Part shown: positions 23,870-32,633 of the stretch, one piece after another | How the letters are laid out: every line of letters starts with the position of its first letter | Numbering within the stretch: the stretch's first letter is position 1 | Program-made: the position numbers and the translations under genes | NCBI RefSeq assembly: GCF_007990775.1 | Contig: NZ_BJXB01000002.1 | Span: 276,650-340,649 of the forward strand | From: Deinococcus cellulosilyticus NBRC 106333 = KACC 11606 | GTDB taxonomy: Bacteria; Deinococcota; Deinococci; Deinococcales; Deinococcaceae | DNA: 64,000 nt | Direction of reading: 5' to 3' | The notes under the pieces: generated by a model | The model's input: only the letters and a program-made list of their open reading frames with translations | What the model was told of the DNA's origin: nothing | The model's database searches: none

Positions 23870-25451
23870 AGCCCTCACCTCCCAGCAAATTGCTGCTGCC
23901 CTCAGGTACGCCACCGACTGGCTCGGTGTGTACAAAGAGCAGGTCAATGCCCTGAATGTCTATCCCGTACCCGATGGGGACACCGGGACCAACATGCATC
24001 TCACCATGCAATCCATCCGCCGTGAACTCGACACCTGCGATGAGGACAGCATGCCCAGTGTCGCCAAAGCGATTGCCTATGGTGGCCTGCTGGGTGCACG
24101 TGGGAACAGTGGCGTGATCCTCAGTCAGCTGTTCAAAGGCTTCAGCGAGGCGATTCGCGACCAGAAGACCGTCTCTCCAGACACCCTGAAAACCGCTTTT
24201 GAGCAGGCTTCCAGGCTCGGTTACGCTGCCGTCATGAAGCCTGTGGAAGGCACCATCCTCACGGTTGCCCGTGAGGTGGGAACCGGTGCCCGCAGGGCCA
24301 AGGTGAGTTCTGTGGAAGGCCTGCTGGAATGCGCCCTGAAATCCGGCCAGGATGCGCTGGAAAAAACCCCGGACCAGCTTCCTGCCCTGAAACAGGCAGG
24401 AGTGGTGGACAGCGGAGGCCAGGGCTACCTGTACATTCTGCAGGGCATGCTGGCCTACCTGCAGGACAAACCCCTGCCAGAAGCCCCCAAAATCGAGTCC
24501 TATGCGGGGCAGCAGGTGGAGCACGAGGAATTTGGTTACTGCACCGAATTCCTGATGAAAGACTGTACCCTGCCCATCGAGAAGGTGCGTGAGCTCGTCG
24601 CTCCTTATGGGGACAGTCTGCTGGTGGTGGGTGCGGAAGGCTATGTGAAAGGCCACATCCACACCAACGAGCCTGACGAATTGCTGTCCACAGTGGCAAG
24701 GCATGGCAACATGGTGCGCACCAAAGTGGAAGACATGAGTGAGCAGCACACCGAAATCCTTTCCATGGCCGGGGCCAGCACCCGTGCAGAAGAGGACCTG
24801 CCCCAGAGTGGTCTGGTGGCTGTTGCAAGCGGGTACGGTCTGGTGAAAGTGTTCCGTTCTCTGGGGGCCCGCGTGGTCTCAGGAGGCCAGACCCAGAACC
24901 CCAGTGTGCAGGACATTCTGGATGCCGCGAAATCCGTGACAGCCAGAGAAATCATCATTCTGCCCAACAACAAGAACGTGATCATGGCTGCCCAGAAAGC
25001 AGCAGAACTGCTCGGAGACCATGTGAAGGTGCTGCCCACCCGCACCCTCGGACAGGGCATGAGTGCAGCAATTGGTTTTTCCAGTTTCTCCAGTGCAGAA
25101 GAGCAGCTGGAGTCCATGCAGGACAGCGCCAGTCGGGTGACCACCCTGGAAGTGACCCGCGCTTCCAGAAGTGTGGAACTGAACGGACTGGACATTCAGG
25201 AAGGGGGCGTCATTGGTCTGAAAGACGATGAACTGGTCTTCGCTGGAGACACTCCTGAAGAGGCTGTGCTGGAAATGCTCAAAACCACCTTCACCGACCA
25301 GACGGTGGCCACCATCTTCACCGGACCCAATGTGGACCAGGAGCAAATTGATGCTCTGATGAACACCCTGCAAGAACAGTTCCCTGACCTGATGGTCGAG
25401 GTGCATGCTGGAGGACCGGACCTGTACGACTATCTGGTGACGCTGGAATAA
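23862..25451 (+). CDS. DAK2-domain kinase, FakA/YloV-like fatty acid kinase
   Basis: The 529-residue protein has an N-terminal DhaL-type kinase domain with NVYPVPDGDTGTNMHLTM (near residue 33; the aspartates bind Mg-ATP) and ARGNSGVILSQLF, a central region (about 215-330) and a C-terminal domain as in FakA. FakA, with a FakB binding protein, phosphorylates exogenous fatty acids for phospholipid synthesis. No fakB is adjacent, so the fatty acid role comes from family knowledge. Start chosen at ATG 23862, overlapping the stop of the Asp23-family gene; an in-frame ATG at 23844 is less likely. Confidence 0.85.
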   Translation: MPEALTSQQIAAALRYATDWLGVYKEQVNALNVYPVPDGDTGTNMHLTMQSIRRELDTCDEDSMPSVAKAIAYGGLLGARGNSGVILSQLFKGFSEAIRDQKTVSPDTLKTAFEQASRLGYAAVMKPVEGTILTVAREVGTGARRAKVSSVEGLLECALKSGQDALEKTPDQLPALKQAGVVDSGGQGYLYILQGMLAYLQDKPLPEAPKIESYAGQQVEHEEFGYCTEFLMKDCTLPIEKVRELVAPYGDSLLVVGAEGYVKGHIHTNEPDELLSTVARHGNMVRTKVEDMSEQHTEILSMAGASTRAEEDLPQSGLVAVASGYGLVKVFRSLGARVVSGGQTQNPSVQDILDAAKSVTAREIIILPNNKNVIMAAQKAAELLGDHVKVLPTRTLGQGMSAAIGFSSFSSAEEQLESMQDSASRVTTLEVTRASRSVELNGLDIQEGGVIGLKDDELVFAGDTPEEAVLEMLKTTFTDQTVATIFTGPNVDQEQIDALMNTLQEQFPDLMVEVHAGGPDLYDYLVTLE

Positions 25452-25467
25452 CATCCCCCTCAAAATG

Positions 25468-25492
25468 CCGCAGCCAGGAGGCTGCGGTTTTT
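25468..25492 (+). terminator. Terminator after the FakA-like gene
   Basis: CCGCAGCC (25468-25475), loop AGGA, GGCTGCGG (25480-25487), then TTTTTC. Confidence 0.9.
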
Positions 25493-25601
25493 CTTTGGAA
25501 ACATCACAAATCAGCAAAGTTGCAGATGGTGCAGGCCAGAAGAAGCCCTATAATGCATCCCGAAAAAATCAGATTCGCAGCTGTTCCAATGAGGTTCACC
25601 C

Positions 25602-26879
25602 ATGAATGAAAACCGCATTCCTCCACAGATTTATGTGCTGTGGGTCTTTCAGAGCCTCTCTTTGTTTGGATCTTCGGTGATGTTCTTTGCCATGAATGTC
25701 TGGCTCACCCAGGTGCTTTATCCGCATCCAGAACAGGGAGATGCTCTGGCACGCGCCATTACCCTGGCAGCCCTGGTCTTCATTCTGCCGCACATTGTGC
25801 TGGGCCCATGGGCTGGAGTGCTCGCAGACCGCTTCAACCGGGGAAGAATCATGCTGGTGTGTGACCTGCTGAGTGGTCTTCTTGCAACCGTGGTTGCAGC
25901 AGGCATGTTCACTGGAGTCCTGAATCTGCCCCAGTACCTGCTGCTTGGAGGTTTGATGGGCTGTGTGGGTGCAGTGCATGGGATGGCGTATTTCACTGTT
26001 CCTCCCCTGCTGGCAGGTGCTTCCGTGCTGGCCCGCATTTCAGGGCTGTTTCGCAGCACCTGGTCGATGGCAAATCTGCTTGCCCCGATGTTCGCCGCAG
26101 CCCTGATTTCTGTCCAGGAGGCGCATCAGGCAGAAGCAGCCCAGACCCTGAGCTGGGCCATTCTGCTGGATGCCATCACCTTTCTACTGGCAGGTCTGGT
26201 GATGCTTTTCGTCAAGGTGCCAGATGCCTCTGCCCACAACACACTTCAGAAAGAGCCACTGTTGCAAAGTCTGAAACCCGCATGGACCTACATCCTGTCC
26301 CAGAAATTCCTGCTGCAGCTTTTTACTCTGGTGTCTCTCGTGGGTCTGCTTTATGCGCCAGTGGTGGTGACATATCCATTGGTGGCAAGGCATCAGGTGC
26401 AGGGGTTCGATTACAGCTTCTCGTATGCCACCCTCAATGTGTTGCTGGCCCTGGGAGGCATGCTGGGCGGATTTTTGACCTTCCTGGGGAAAGAACAGAC
26501 CCACTGGTTCAGGTCCATCGTGCTGCCCATGATCGGGGTGGGGGTGGGATTTCTGATCACCGGAAGCAGCACGCAACTCTGGGGGGTGGGAGCAGGTGTC
26601 CTGCTTTCTGCCCTGATGGTTCCCATTTATGGAAGCCATTATTACGCCCTGTGGCAGAAAGCTGTTCCCCAGGACATGCAAGGGCGGGTTTTCGGTTTGC
26701 TGAGGGTGACCGGGCAGGCCATCCATCCAGCAGGAATTGCTCTTGCTGGAGTGCTGACCCAGACTTTTTCCATTCAGGGTCTGATGCTGGGATCAGGAGG
26801 CCTCATTCTGATGCTGATTGTGCTGGGTCTGCCCGCACTGTGGAAATCAAATCAGACCCTGAGAAAACAACTGTCCTGA
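25602..26879 (+). CDS. MFS transporter
   Basis: The 425-residue integral membrane protein has about ten to twelve hydrophobic helices and the inter-helix motif LGPWAGVLADRFNRGRIMLVCD (about residues 67-88), the MFS motif A of the DHA/EntS-like (MFS_3) exporters. It is probably a proton-driven efflux pump; the substrate is unknown. A TATAAT box near 25550 precedes a leader of about 40 nt with GAGGT before the ATG. Confidence 0.85.
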   Translation: MNENRIPPQIYVLWVFQSLSLFGSSVMFFAMNVWLTQVLYPHPEQGDALARAITLAALVFILPHIVLGPWAGVLADRFNRGRIMLVCDLLSGLLATVVAAGMFTGVLNLPQYLLLGGLMGCVGAVHGMAYFTVPPLLAGASVLARISGLFRSTWSMANLLAPMFAAALISVQEAHQAEAAQTLSWAILLDAITFLLAGLVMLFVKVPDASAHNTLQKEPLLQSLKPAWTYILSQKFLLQLFTLVSLVGLLYAPVVVTYPLVARHQVQGFDYSFSYATLNVLLALGGMLGGFLTFLGKEQTHWFRSIVLPMIGVGVGFLITGSSTQLWGVGAGVLLSALMVPIYGSHYYALWQKAVPQDMQGRVFGLLRVTGQAIHPAGIALAGVLTQTFSIQGLMLGSGGLILMLIVLGLPALWKSNQTLRKQLS

Positions 26880-26929
26880 AAATGTTCTTTTTGGGGTGTG
26901 CAGGCTGTGCCTTCCTCATGTCACTGCGG

Positions 26930-26935
26930 TAGGAT
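26930..26935 (+). promoter_or_regulatory. -10 box of murF (start of dcw cluster)
   Basis: TAGGAT, 9 nt before the ATG at 26945. The GTG at 26936, also in frame, would touch the -10 box and is therefore unlikely to be the start. Confidence 0.5.
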
Positions 26936-26944
26936 GTGGCCTGT

Positions 26945-28192
26945 ATGATTGATCCCCACCAGTTTCCTTTTGATGCGAAGTGTCATCCTGAGGCCCGTCC
27001 TGCACAGCGGATCACCTTTGTGGCCCAGGACTGTGATGAACACACAGCATTTGCTGCCCTGCAGGGAGCCAACCGACACGGAAACGAATTCATTGGTCAG
27101 GCACTCGAAAAAGGTGCACCTTTCATCCTCACCGATCAGGAGGTGGAGCGGGGTCTGCAGGTCAAGGACGCCACGGTTGCCCTGCGAAGCTGGGCACGCC
27201 ACCAGAGGGACCTGCATTCCCAGGCGGTCATCGGAATCACCGGAAGTGCGGGCAAAACCACAGCCAAGGAGTACGTGCGTGCTGCTGTGGATGGGGTGTG
27301 CACCCCCGGAAACCTCAACACCCTGAATGCCATTTCCTGCTTCCTGCTCGAACATGCAAGACAAACCTCCTCCCCTCTGGTTGTGGAGATGGGCATCGAC
27401 CGCATCGGGGAGATGCAGGAACTCATGGCTCTGGTTGCTCCAGATTATGGAGTGGTCACTGCTGTGGGAGAGGCCCATCTGGAGTTTTTAGGAACGGTAG
27501 AGAATGTCGCTGTCGAAAAAGGTGGCATCCTGAAGGCCCGCAAACTGGGCGTGGTCAGCCAGAGGTGTGCGAAATACTATCCAGGTTTGCCGACTTACGG
27601 CATGGAGCAGGGCACTTTTCAGGGAAGAAACCTGACTTTTGAACCCTCCCAGTGCCAGTTTCAGTTCATGGGGGATGCCGTGACCGTACCCACCACCTCC
27701 CAGGTGGTTGCAGAGGCCGCCGTGCTCGCCCTGGGGATCGCCAGTGATCTGGGGATTCCCGTCAGGGAAGCAGCAGAGCGCATCCACAATGTTGATGTTC
27801 CTGGTGGGCGATTCCGGGTACACACGGGCATCGTCACCCTGATTGATGACACCTACAACGCCAACCCCATTTCCATGCGGGCCAGTCTGGAAAACCTCAA
27901 GCATTACTCCGGGCGCAAACTTGCCGTGCTGGGCGACATGCTGGAACTGGGTCAGGATGCTGCCGAATACCATCGCAGCATTGGCAACTATGCCCAGCAA
28001 TACGCCGATCTGGTGTTCAGCGTGGGTGAGTTTGCCGAGCAGCTTTCTGCCCATCCCCACAGTGACCTGCAGGGCCTGATCCAGACCCTCAGAAACGAGG
28101 TGCGGGCCGGGGATGTGGTGCTCTTCAAGGCTTCCAGAGGGGTGAAACTGGAACAGGCTGTGAATGCCGTGCGTGAGGTGTTCGGTGTTTAG
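26945..28192 (+). CDS. murF: UDP-MurNAc-tripeptide--D-Ala-D-Ala ligase MurF
   Basis: It adds D-Ala-D-Ala to UDP-MurNAc-tripeptide in the cytoplasm, the last soluble step before MraY. The 415-residue protein has a short N-terminal UDP-binding domain, the P-loop GITGSAGKTTAKEYV (near residue 97), PLVVEMG, TAVGEAHLEFLG and DDTYNANPISMRA, all MurF-type Mur ligase motifs. It is the first gene of a cluster coupled by overlaps through ftsW. No murE lies beside it. Confidence 0.93.
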   Translation: MIDPHQFPFDAKCHPEARPAQRITFVAQDCDEHTAFAALQGANRHGNEFIGQALEKGAPFILTDQEVERGLQVKDATVALRSWARHQRDLHSQAVIGITGSAGKTTAKEYVRAAVDGVCTPGNLNTLNAISCFLLEHARQTSSPLVVEMGIDRIGEMQELMALVAPDYGVVTAVGEAHLEFLGTVENVAVEKGGILKARKLGVVSQRCAKYYPGLPTYGMEQGTFQGRNLTFEPSQCQFQFMGDAVTVPTTSQVVAEAAVLALGIASDLGIPVREAAERIHNVDVPGGRFRVHTGIVTLIDDTYNANPISMRASLENLKHYSGRKLAVLGDMLELGQDAAEYHRSIGNYAQQYADLVFSVGEFAEQLSAHPHSDLQGLIQTLRNEVRAGDVVLFKASRGVKLEQAVNAVREVFGV

Positions 28193-28946
28193 ATGGGCTG
28201 TTCCACTGCTCGCAGGTCTGCTCACTGCCCTGGTGTCCTGCGCTCCCACCGCCAGTCAGGTGAATGCTGGACCCTCACTGGTGGTTTCCAGTTTCTCCAG
28301 AGGGGTTGCCTGGGCCTATGGGCGCAACGTTTACGTGTTGCAAGGTCCGAGGTATGAACTGGAAAAAGTCACACTGCCTGCCCCGGTCTCGGGTCTGGCG
28401 TGGTGGAATCAGGACCTGTATGCCAGCCTTCCTGCCTCCAACTGGGTCTTGCGGGTGCAGGGTGTGTCTGACATTCGCCCTCTGGGACGTGCCCGTGCCC
28501 TGAGTGCCAATCTGGTGTACCTGGACACCGGAGACATCCTCACCCCTGCTGGTGTCGTGACCTCTTACCGTGTGCCCGGGATCATTCGCAGTGTCACCAG
28601 CGTGGACCAGACGGACTTTGTGCTGTCTGACACCCGCCTCTGGAAACTGAGTGAGGGGAAAGCCACCCTGATCCGGCAGACCACCGATCCTTATGTTTAT
28701 GCTGTTTCTGGTGGCGTCGAGACAGCACGGGTGCCCACCATGCAGGTGCAGAACAAGAAGTACACCCTGGAAGGCCAGACCGTCCGCCTGACCCTCACCG
28801 ATGGCACTCCGGTCAAAGACTGGAAGATGGATCAGGCAAGGGAGTGCAACTTTGGCGTGGTGTACGATCAGGTCATGCTGGTTTGTAAAGACGGATTTTT
28901 TCAGCGTTTTGATCTGGAGCTGAACGCAGTCGGGAGCCTCTCGTGA
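28185..28946 (+). CDS. Predicted lipoprotein encoded inside the dcw cluster
   Basis: The 253-residue protein starts at GTG 28185 (GAGG 6 nt upstream; its start overlaps the murF stop). MFRWAVPLLAGLLTALVSC is a lipoprotein signal with C19 as the lipidation site. The mature part contains repeated beta-rich segments (for example VAWAYGRNVYVLQGPRYELEK and VSGLAWWNQDLYASLP) suggestive of a beta-propeller, but I recognise no family. It overlaps mraY by 4 nt (GTGA). Its position between murF and mraY suggests a role in envelope assembly; this is inference from context only. Confidence 0.75.
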   Translation: MFRWAVPLLAGLLTALVSCAPTASQVNAGPSLVVSSFSRGVAWAYGRNVYVLQGPRYELEKVTLPAPVSGLAWWNQDLYASLPASNWVLRVQGVSDIRPLGRARALSANLVYLDTGDILTPAGVVTSYRVPGIIRSVTSVDQTDFVLSDTRLWKLSEGKATLIRQTTDPYVYAVSGGVETARVPTMQVQNKKYTLEGQTVRLTLTDGTPVKDWKMDQARECNFGVVYDQVMLVCKDGFFQRFDLELNAVGSLS

Positions 28947-29884
28947 ACTACCTTCTCAACGTGGTCTGGGGGGCACTGGCCGCCTGGTTTTTTGTGGGCC
29001 TGTTTCTGGGCATCGCCAGACGCAGGGGATGGGGCCAGACGGTCCGCAAGGACGGTCCACAAACCCACCTCCTGAAACAGGGAACGCCCACCATGGGTGG
29101 GGCTCCCTTTGTGGTGGCCCTGCTGTTCGTGTGGATCATCAACTACCTGCAACCGGGAATTGGTGCCGTCAAAAGCCAGGAAGTGGTCCTGATCCTCAGC
29201 ATCGTGCTGATGGGCATCATCGGACTGATTGACGATTACATGATTGTGCGGGCCAAACTGACCGGAGCTGCCGAACGGGGCGGCCTGATGGCAAGGTACA
29301 AAATTGCCCTGCAAATCACTGTCGGTCTGGCTTTCGGGATTGCTTCTGCGAGGCTTGCCCACCCGACCACCATGGACTGGGTGTTCTGGTGGGACCTGAT
29401 CTTCAACACCTTCGTGATGGTGGGGGCCGTGAATGCCTTCAACTTCACCGATGGCGTGGATGGGCTCTGCGCCGGGGTGACCCTGATCATCATTCTGCCC
29501 CTGATCGGGGTGTCTCCGGTGGTGGCGATCATGGCAGGGTGCATCATCGGGTACCTGTGGTACAACTGGAAACCCGCCAGCATCTTCATGGGGGATGTGG
29601 GGTCCCACGCTCTGGGGGCACTTGCCGCAGGAGCGTATGTGCTCTATGACCACACCTGGTTGCTCCCCATTGCAGGGATTGTTCCCGTGATGGAAATCCT
29701 CAGTGTGTCCCTGCAGGTGGCATACTTCCGGCAGACCGGAGGCAAGCGCATCTTCAAGATGACCCCCATCCACCACCACTTTGAACTGAGTGGATGGCAG
29801 GAGGGCAAGGTGGCAGGCCGCTTCTTCGCCATCACAGCTGTCTGCACTGCCCTGGCCTGGGGCCTTTTAGGGAAGGTTCAATGA
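28943..29884 (+). CDS. mraY: Phospho-N-acetylmuramoyl-pentapeptide transferase MraY
   Basis: It transfers phospho-MurNAc-pentapeptide to undecaprenyl phosphate, making lipid I. The 313-residue membrane protein has about ten helices, KQGTPTMGGAPF near residue 46, the catalytic GLIDDYMIV (near 97), NAFNFTDGVDGL (near 165), and MTPIHHHFELSGW (near 272), the diagnostic MraY motif. The GTG start overlaps the lipoprotein gene's stop, and its stop overlaps the murD start (ATGA). Confidence 0.96.
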   Translation: MNYLLNVVWGALAAWFFVGLFLGIARRRGWGQTVRKDGPQTHLLKQGTPTMGGAPFVVALLFVWIINYLQPGIGAVKSQEVVLILSIVLMGIIGLIDDYMIVRAKLTGAAERGGLMARYKIALQITVGLAFGIASARLAHPTTMDWVFWWDLIFNTFVMVGAVNAFNFTDGVDGLCAGVTLIIILPLIGVSPVVAIMAGCIIGYLWYNWKPASIFMGDVGSHALGALAAGAYVLYDHTWLLPIAGIVPVMEILSVSLQVAYFRQTGGKRIFKMTPIHHHFELSGWQEGKVAGRFFAITAVCTALAWGLLGKVQ

Positions 29885-31161
29885 ACGCCCTGATTTACGG
29901 ACTGGGCCGCTCTGGCAGGGGCGTGGCAAGATACCTGAAAAAACTGGGCTGGGATGCACAGTGGATGGACCAGAAACCCCAGCCTGAAGACCTTGCACTG
30001 GTCTCTGAACTGGGTTTCTCACAGGGTGCTGCAGATCGAGCCTACACCTGGGTGATTGCCGCCCCTGGCGTTCCCATCGACCATCCTGATCTGGAAAAGC
30101 TGCGTGCGCAGGGCGCAAAAGTCATTGGAGAACTCGAACTGGGCTTCCTGACCCGCAGAACCCCGGTGATTGGCATCACAGGAACCGCAGGAAAAGGTGG
30201 AACCAGCGTCCTGATCACCCAGCTTCTGCGGGCCAGTGGCCTGAATGCCCTGATCGGAGGCAATTTCGATCCTCCTTTTCTGGACATCATTGAAGATGCA
30301 GAAGTCGCGGTGGTGGAGATTTCTTCTTTTCAACTGGAACGCATCCACACCTTCAGGCCCCATGTGGCGGTCATCACCAACATGGATGTGGACCATCTGG
30401 ACCGCCACAGGACCATCGAGGCGTACCACGCGGCCAAGTGGCGCATTCAGGAAAACCAGCTTTCCGATGACACCCTGGTGGTGATGGAAGAATTGAAGGT
30501 CCCTGAAACTGCAAAAGCCAGGACCATCACCTTCCCCAGAAGACCAGAGCAGGTCCGCATGCTTTCAGGGGAGGTGCTGCTGGAGGCAGAGGCACTTCCC
30601 AGAGGCATCCATCCAGCGAATGCACAGGCAGCAATTTACGCTGTCGAGAGCTACCTCCAGCAGATCCAGAAAAAAGCTGATGCAGCGGTCCTGCGTGAGT
30701 CTTTGCTGTCTTCTGAGCCTGTGAAAGGCCGCAATGAACTGGTCGCCACCCATCGGGGCATCGATTTCGTGGTGGATTCCATCGCCACCCGCACCATTGC
30801 GGTGAAATCTGCCCTGGAACAGGCCCGCGCACCCATCGTGTGGCTGGTGGGGGGTCGAGACAAGGGTGCAGCCCTGGAACCCCTGCAGGACGTTGTGCAG
30901 CAGAAGGTGAAATACATTGTGGGGATCGGTGAAGCTGGAGCACAATTTGCAGGTGCCTTTAACGTTCCCCATGAAGTCATCTTTGAAGCCAGCGGGGATG
31001 CTACCATCGAAAAAGCTGTGAAAGCCGCCTCCCTGCAGCTCCCAGAGGGTGGAACCGTGCTCCTTGCTCCGCTCGGCACCAGTTTCGACCAGTTCCGGGA
31101 TTACAAGGACCGGGAGCGGGCTTTCCGGGAGGCAGTCACGTGCTATACGAAGGAACCCTGA
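29881..31161 (+). CDS. murD: UDP-MurNAc-L-alanine--D-glutamate ligase MurD
   Basis: It adds D-glutamate to UDP-MurNAc-L-Ala. The 426-residue protein has the N-terminal Rossmann-like start NALIYGLGRSGRGVARYL, the P-loop region GTAGKGGTS (101-109), VVEISSFQLE, MDVDHLDRHRTIEAYHAAKWRI with the carbamylated-lysine position, and FVVDSIATRTIAVKSAL, where the usual sequence is NDSKATN. The two variations are odd: the residue after P-loop Lys105 is Gly, not Ser/Thr, and SKATN is replaced by SIATR. Start at ATG 29881 overlapping the mraY stop. Confidence 0.9.
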   Translation: MNALIYGLGRSGRGVARYLKKLGWDAQWMDQKPQPEDLALVSELGFSQGAADRAYTWVIAAPGVPIDHPDLEKLRAQGAKVIGELELGFLTRRTPVIGITGTAGKGGTSVLITQLLRASGLNALIGGNFDPPFLDIIEDAEVAVVEISSFQLERIHTFRPHVAVITNMDVDHLDRHRTIEAYHAAKWRIQENQLSDDTLVVMEELKVPETAKARTITFPRRPEQVRMLSGEVLLEAEALPRGIHPANAQAAIYAVESYLQQIQKKADAAVLRESLLSSEPVKGRNELVATHRGIDFVVDSIATRTIAVKSALEQARAPIVWLVGGRDKGAALEPLQDVVQQKVKYIVGIGEAGAQFAGAFNVPHEVIFEASGDATIEKAVKAASLQLPEGGTVLLAPLGTSFDQFRDYKDRERAFREAVTCYTKEP

Positions 31162-32294
31162 AACCCACCCTGACCCTGAAAAGCCGTCAATACCACCAGC
31201 TTCTGTGGCTGGCCCAGGGCATTCTTGCTGTGCTGGGCATGGTTGGTGTTGCCACAGCCCTCCCTTCTGAGCTCTCCGGACACATCCCCCAGACCATCAT
31301 TGCTTTTGTGGTCACCTGGCTTTTTGCGATGCTCAGACCCAAAGGCATCGTTCGCATTGCCCCGATCCTGTGGGTGCTTTCCCTCATCCTGCTGGCCCTG
31401 ACCCTGGTGATTGGCGAAGGGGGCAATGACAGCGATGTAAAACGCTGGCTGGACATCGGTCCCATCCGCTTTCAGCCCTCTGAGCTGGCCAAACTGGCCC
31501 TGATCATGCAGCTTGGCAGTGCCTTTGCCCGCAAAGGGGTGAACACCAAACTCTGGCAGAGCAGCCTGATGATCATGGCCACCGTCGGTCTGGTGATTCT
31601 GGAGCCTGACCTGGGAACCAGTGTGCTGATCTTTGCCTCGGGCATCCTGATGATGTTCGCTGCAGGGGTGCGGTTCACCAGCATCAGTGCTCTGGTGCTT
31701 TCTTTGTTCCTGCTGGCCCTGCCCTTTGCGAGCAGCTATCTGGAACGACACCCGTACATCGTGGCCCGTTTCACCGGACACGTGAGCACCGTCAAGGGGC
31801 AGGACACCTCTCAGGATTCAGGTTATCAGGTCAAACAGGCACGCAAGGCCATGGAGCGCGGTGGCCTGTGGGGTCAAGGGGTGGATGGACGCATGCCCAG
31901 GCTCCCTGCCAAAGACACCGACATGATCGTGGCAAGTGTCGCCTTTGCCACCGGATTTCTGGGTGTTGCGATGCTGATTCTGGCCTACTGGCTGGTGGTT
32001 TTCGTGGGGCTTGGGGCAGCAGAGATGGTGGTTTCTGCAGGAACGTTCCGACCGCATTTGCACGCTGCAAGCATCATGGCCACAGGAGCCATGTTCATGA
32101 TTGTGGGGCAGGCTTTCGTGAACCTGTGTGTGGCCATTGGTCTCTTCCCTGTGACCGGGGTTCCTCTTCCGATGGTCTCCAATGGCGGCAGCTCCCAGCT
32201 GGCAATGGGCATCGCCTTTGGACTGATTCACTCTGCTCTGCGTGAGGTGCGTCTGGCAGAAGGAAACAACCCTGAGCACGCTGCAGCACTCTGA
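31140..32294 (+). CDS. ftsW: FtsW/RodA/SpoVE-family glycosyltransferase, probably FtsW
   Basis: SEDS-family proteins polymerise lipid II into glycan strands. The 384-residue protein has about ten membrane helices, VKRWLDIGPIRFQPSELAKLALIM (near 100-123), LEPDLGTSVLIF and the SEDS end motif TGVPLPMVSNGGSSQLAMGIAFGL (near 337-360). Position in the dcw cluster favours FtsW over RodA. The GTG start at 31140 overlaps murD by 22 nt with GGGAGG 7 nt upstream. It ends the first dcw transcription unit. Confidence 0.92.
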   Translation: MLYEGTLKPTLTLKSRQYHQLLWLAQGILAVLGMVGVATALPSELSGHIPQTIIAFVVTWLFAMLRPKGIVRIAPILWVLSLILLALTLVIGEGGNDSDVKRWLDIGPIRFQPSELAKLALIMQLGSAFARKGVNTKLWQSSLMIMATVGLVILEPDLGTSVLIFASGILMMFAAGVRFTSISALVLSLFLLALPFASSYLERHPYIVARFTGHVSTVKGQDTSQDSGYQVKQARKAMERGGLWGQGVDGRMPRLPAKDTDMIVASVAFATGFLGVAMLILAYWLVVFVGLGAAEMVVSAGTFRPHLHAASIMATGAMFMIVGQAFVNLCVAIGLFPVTGVPLPMVSNGGSSQLAMGIAFGLIHSALREVRLAEGNNPEHAAAL

Positions 32295-32633
32295 TTTCAT
32301 CTGCAAAAGACGGAAGGAGGTCCTTCCGTCTTTTTTGTTGCTCAGGGATTTCCCTATCAGAAAAGGGCCATGAATTACACTGTCAATCCAGAAAATATTA
32401 CAGTGCAGATTTGCGCTTGTTTACTTCATGGTTTTCGATCAGCAGCTGTGTTTTCAATTCAGCAGAGCACATGTTTTTGATCCAAACCATCATCTGCTTA
32501 TCACGTTACATCAATACCCTTGGGTTGGCATCGGTTCATTCCTGATGCAGACCTCATTTTCTGCACTGCAGATGACATTCCTCACAGAGGAATGCTGGGT
32601 GCTTATTGCTTTGACACTGGAAGGAGAACACAC
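32295..32633. other. Upstream region of the manganese catalase gene
   Basis: No gene is seen in these 339 bases. They include the ftsW terminator, a CTCAGGGATTTCCC motif (32341-32354) similar to one near 9770, an inverted repeat CACTGT-N16-ACAGTG (32378-32405), and a Shine-Dalgarno AAGGAG before the catalase ATG. A TTGATC/TATCAC pair with a 16-bp spacer (near 32479) is a weak promoter candidate. Confidence 0.4.
32305..32334 (+). terminator. Terminator after ftsW
   Basis: A 14-bp stem (AAAAGACGGAAGGA and its complement) with a 2-nt gap, running into TTTTTT. Confidence 0.9.
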
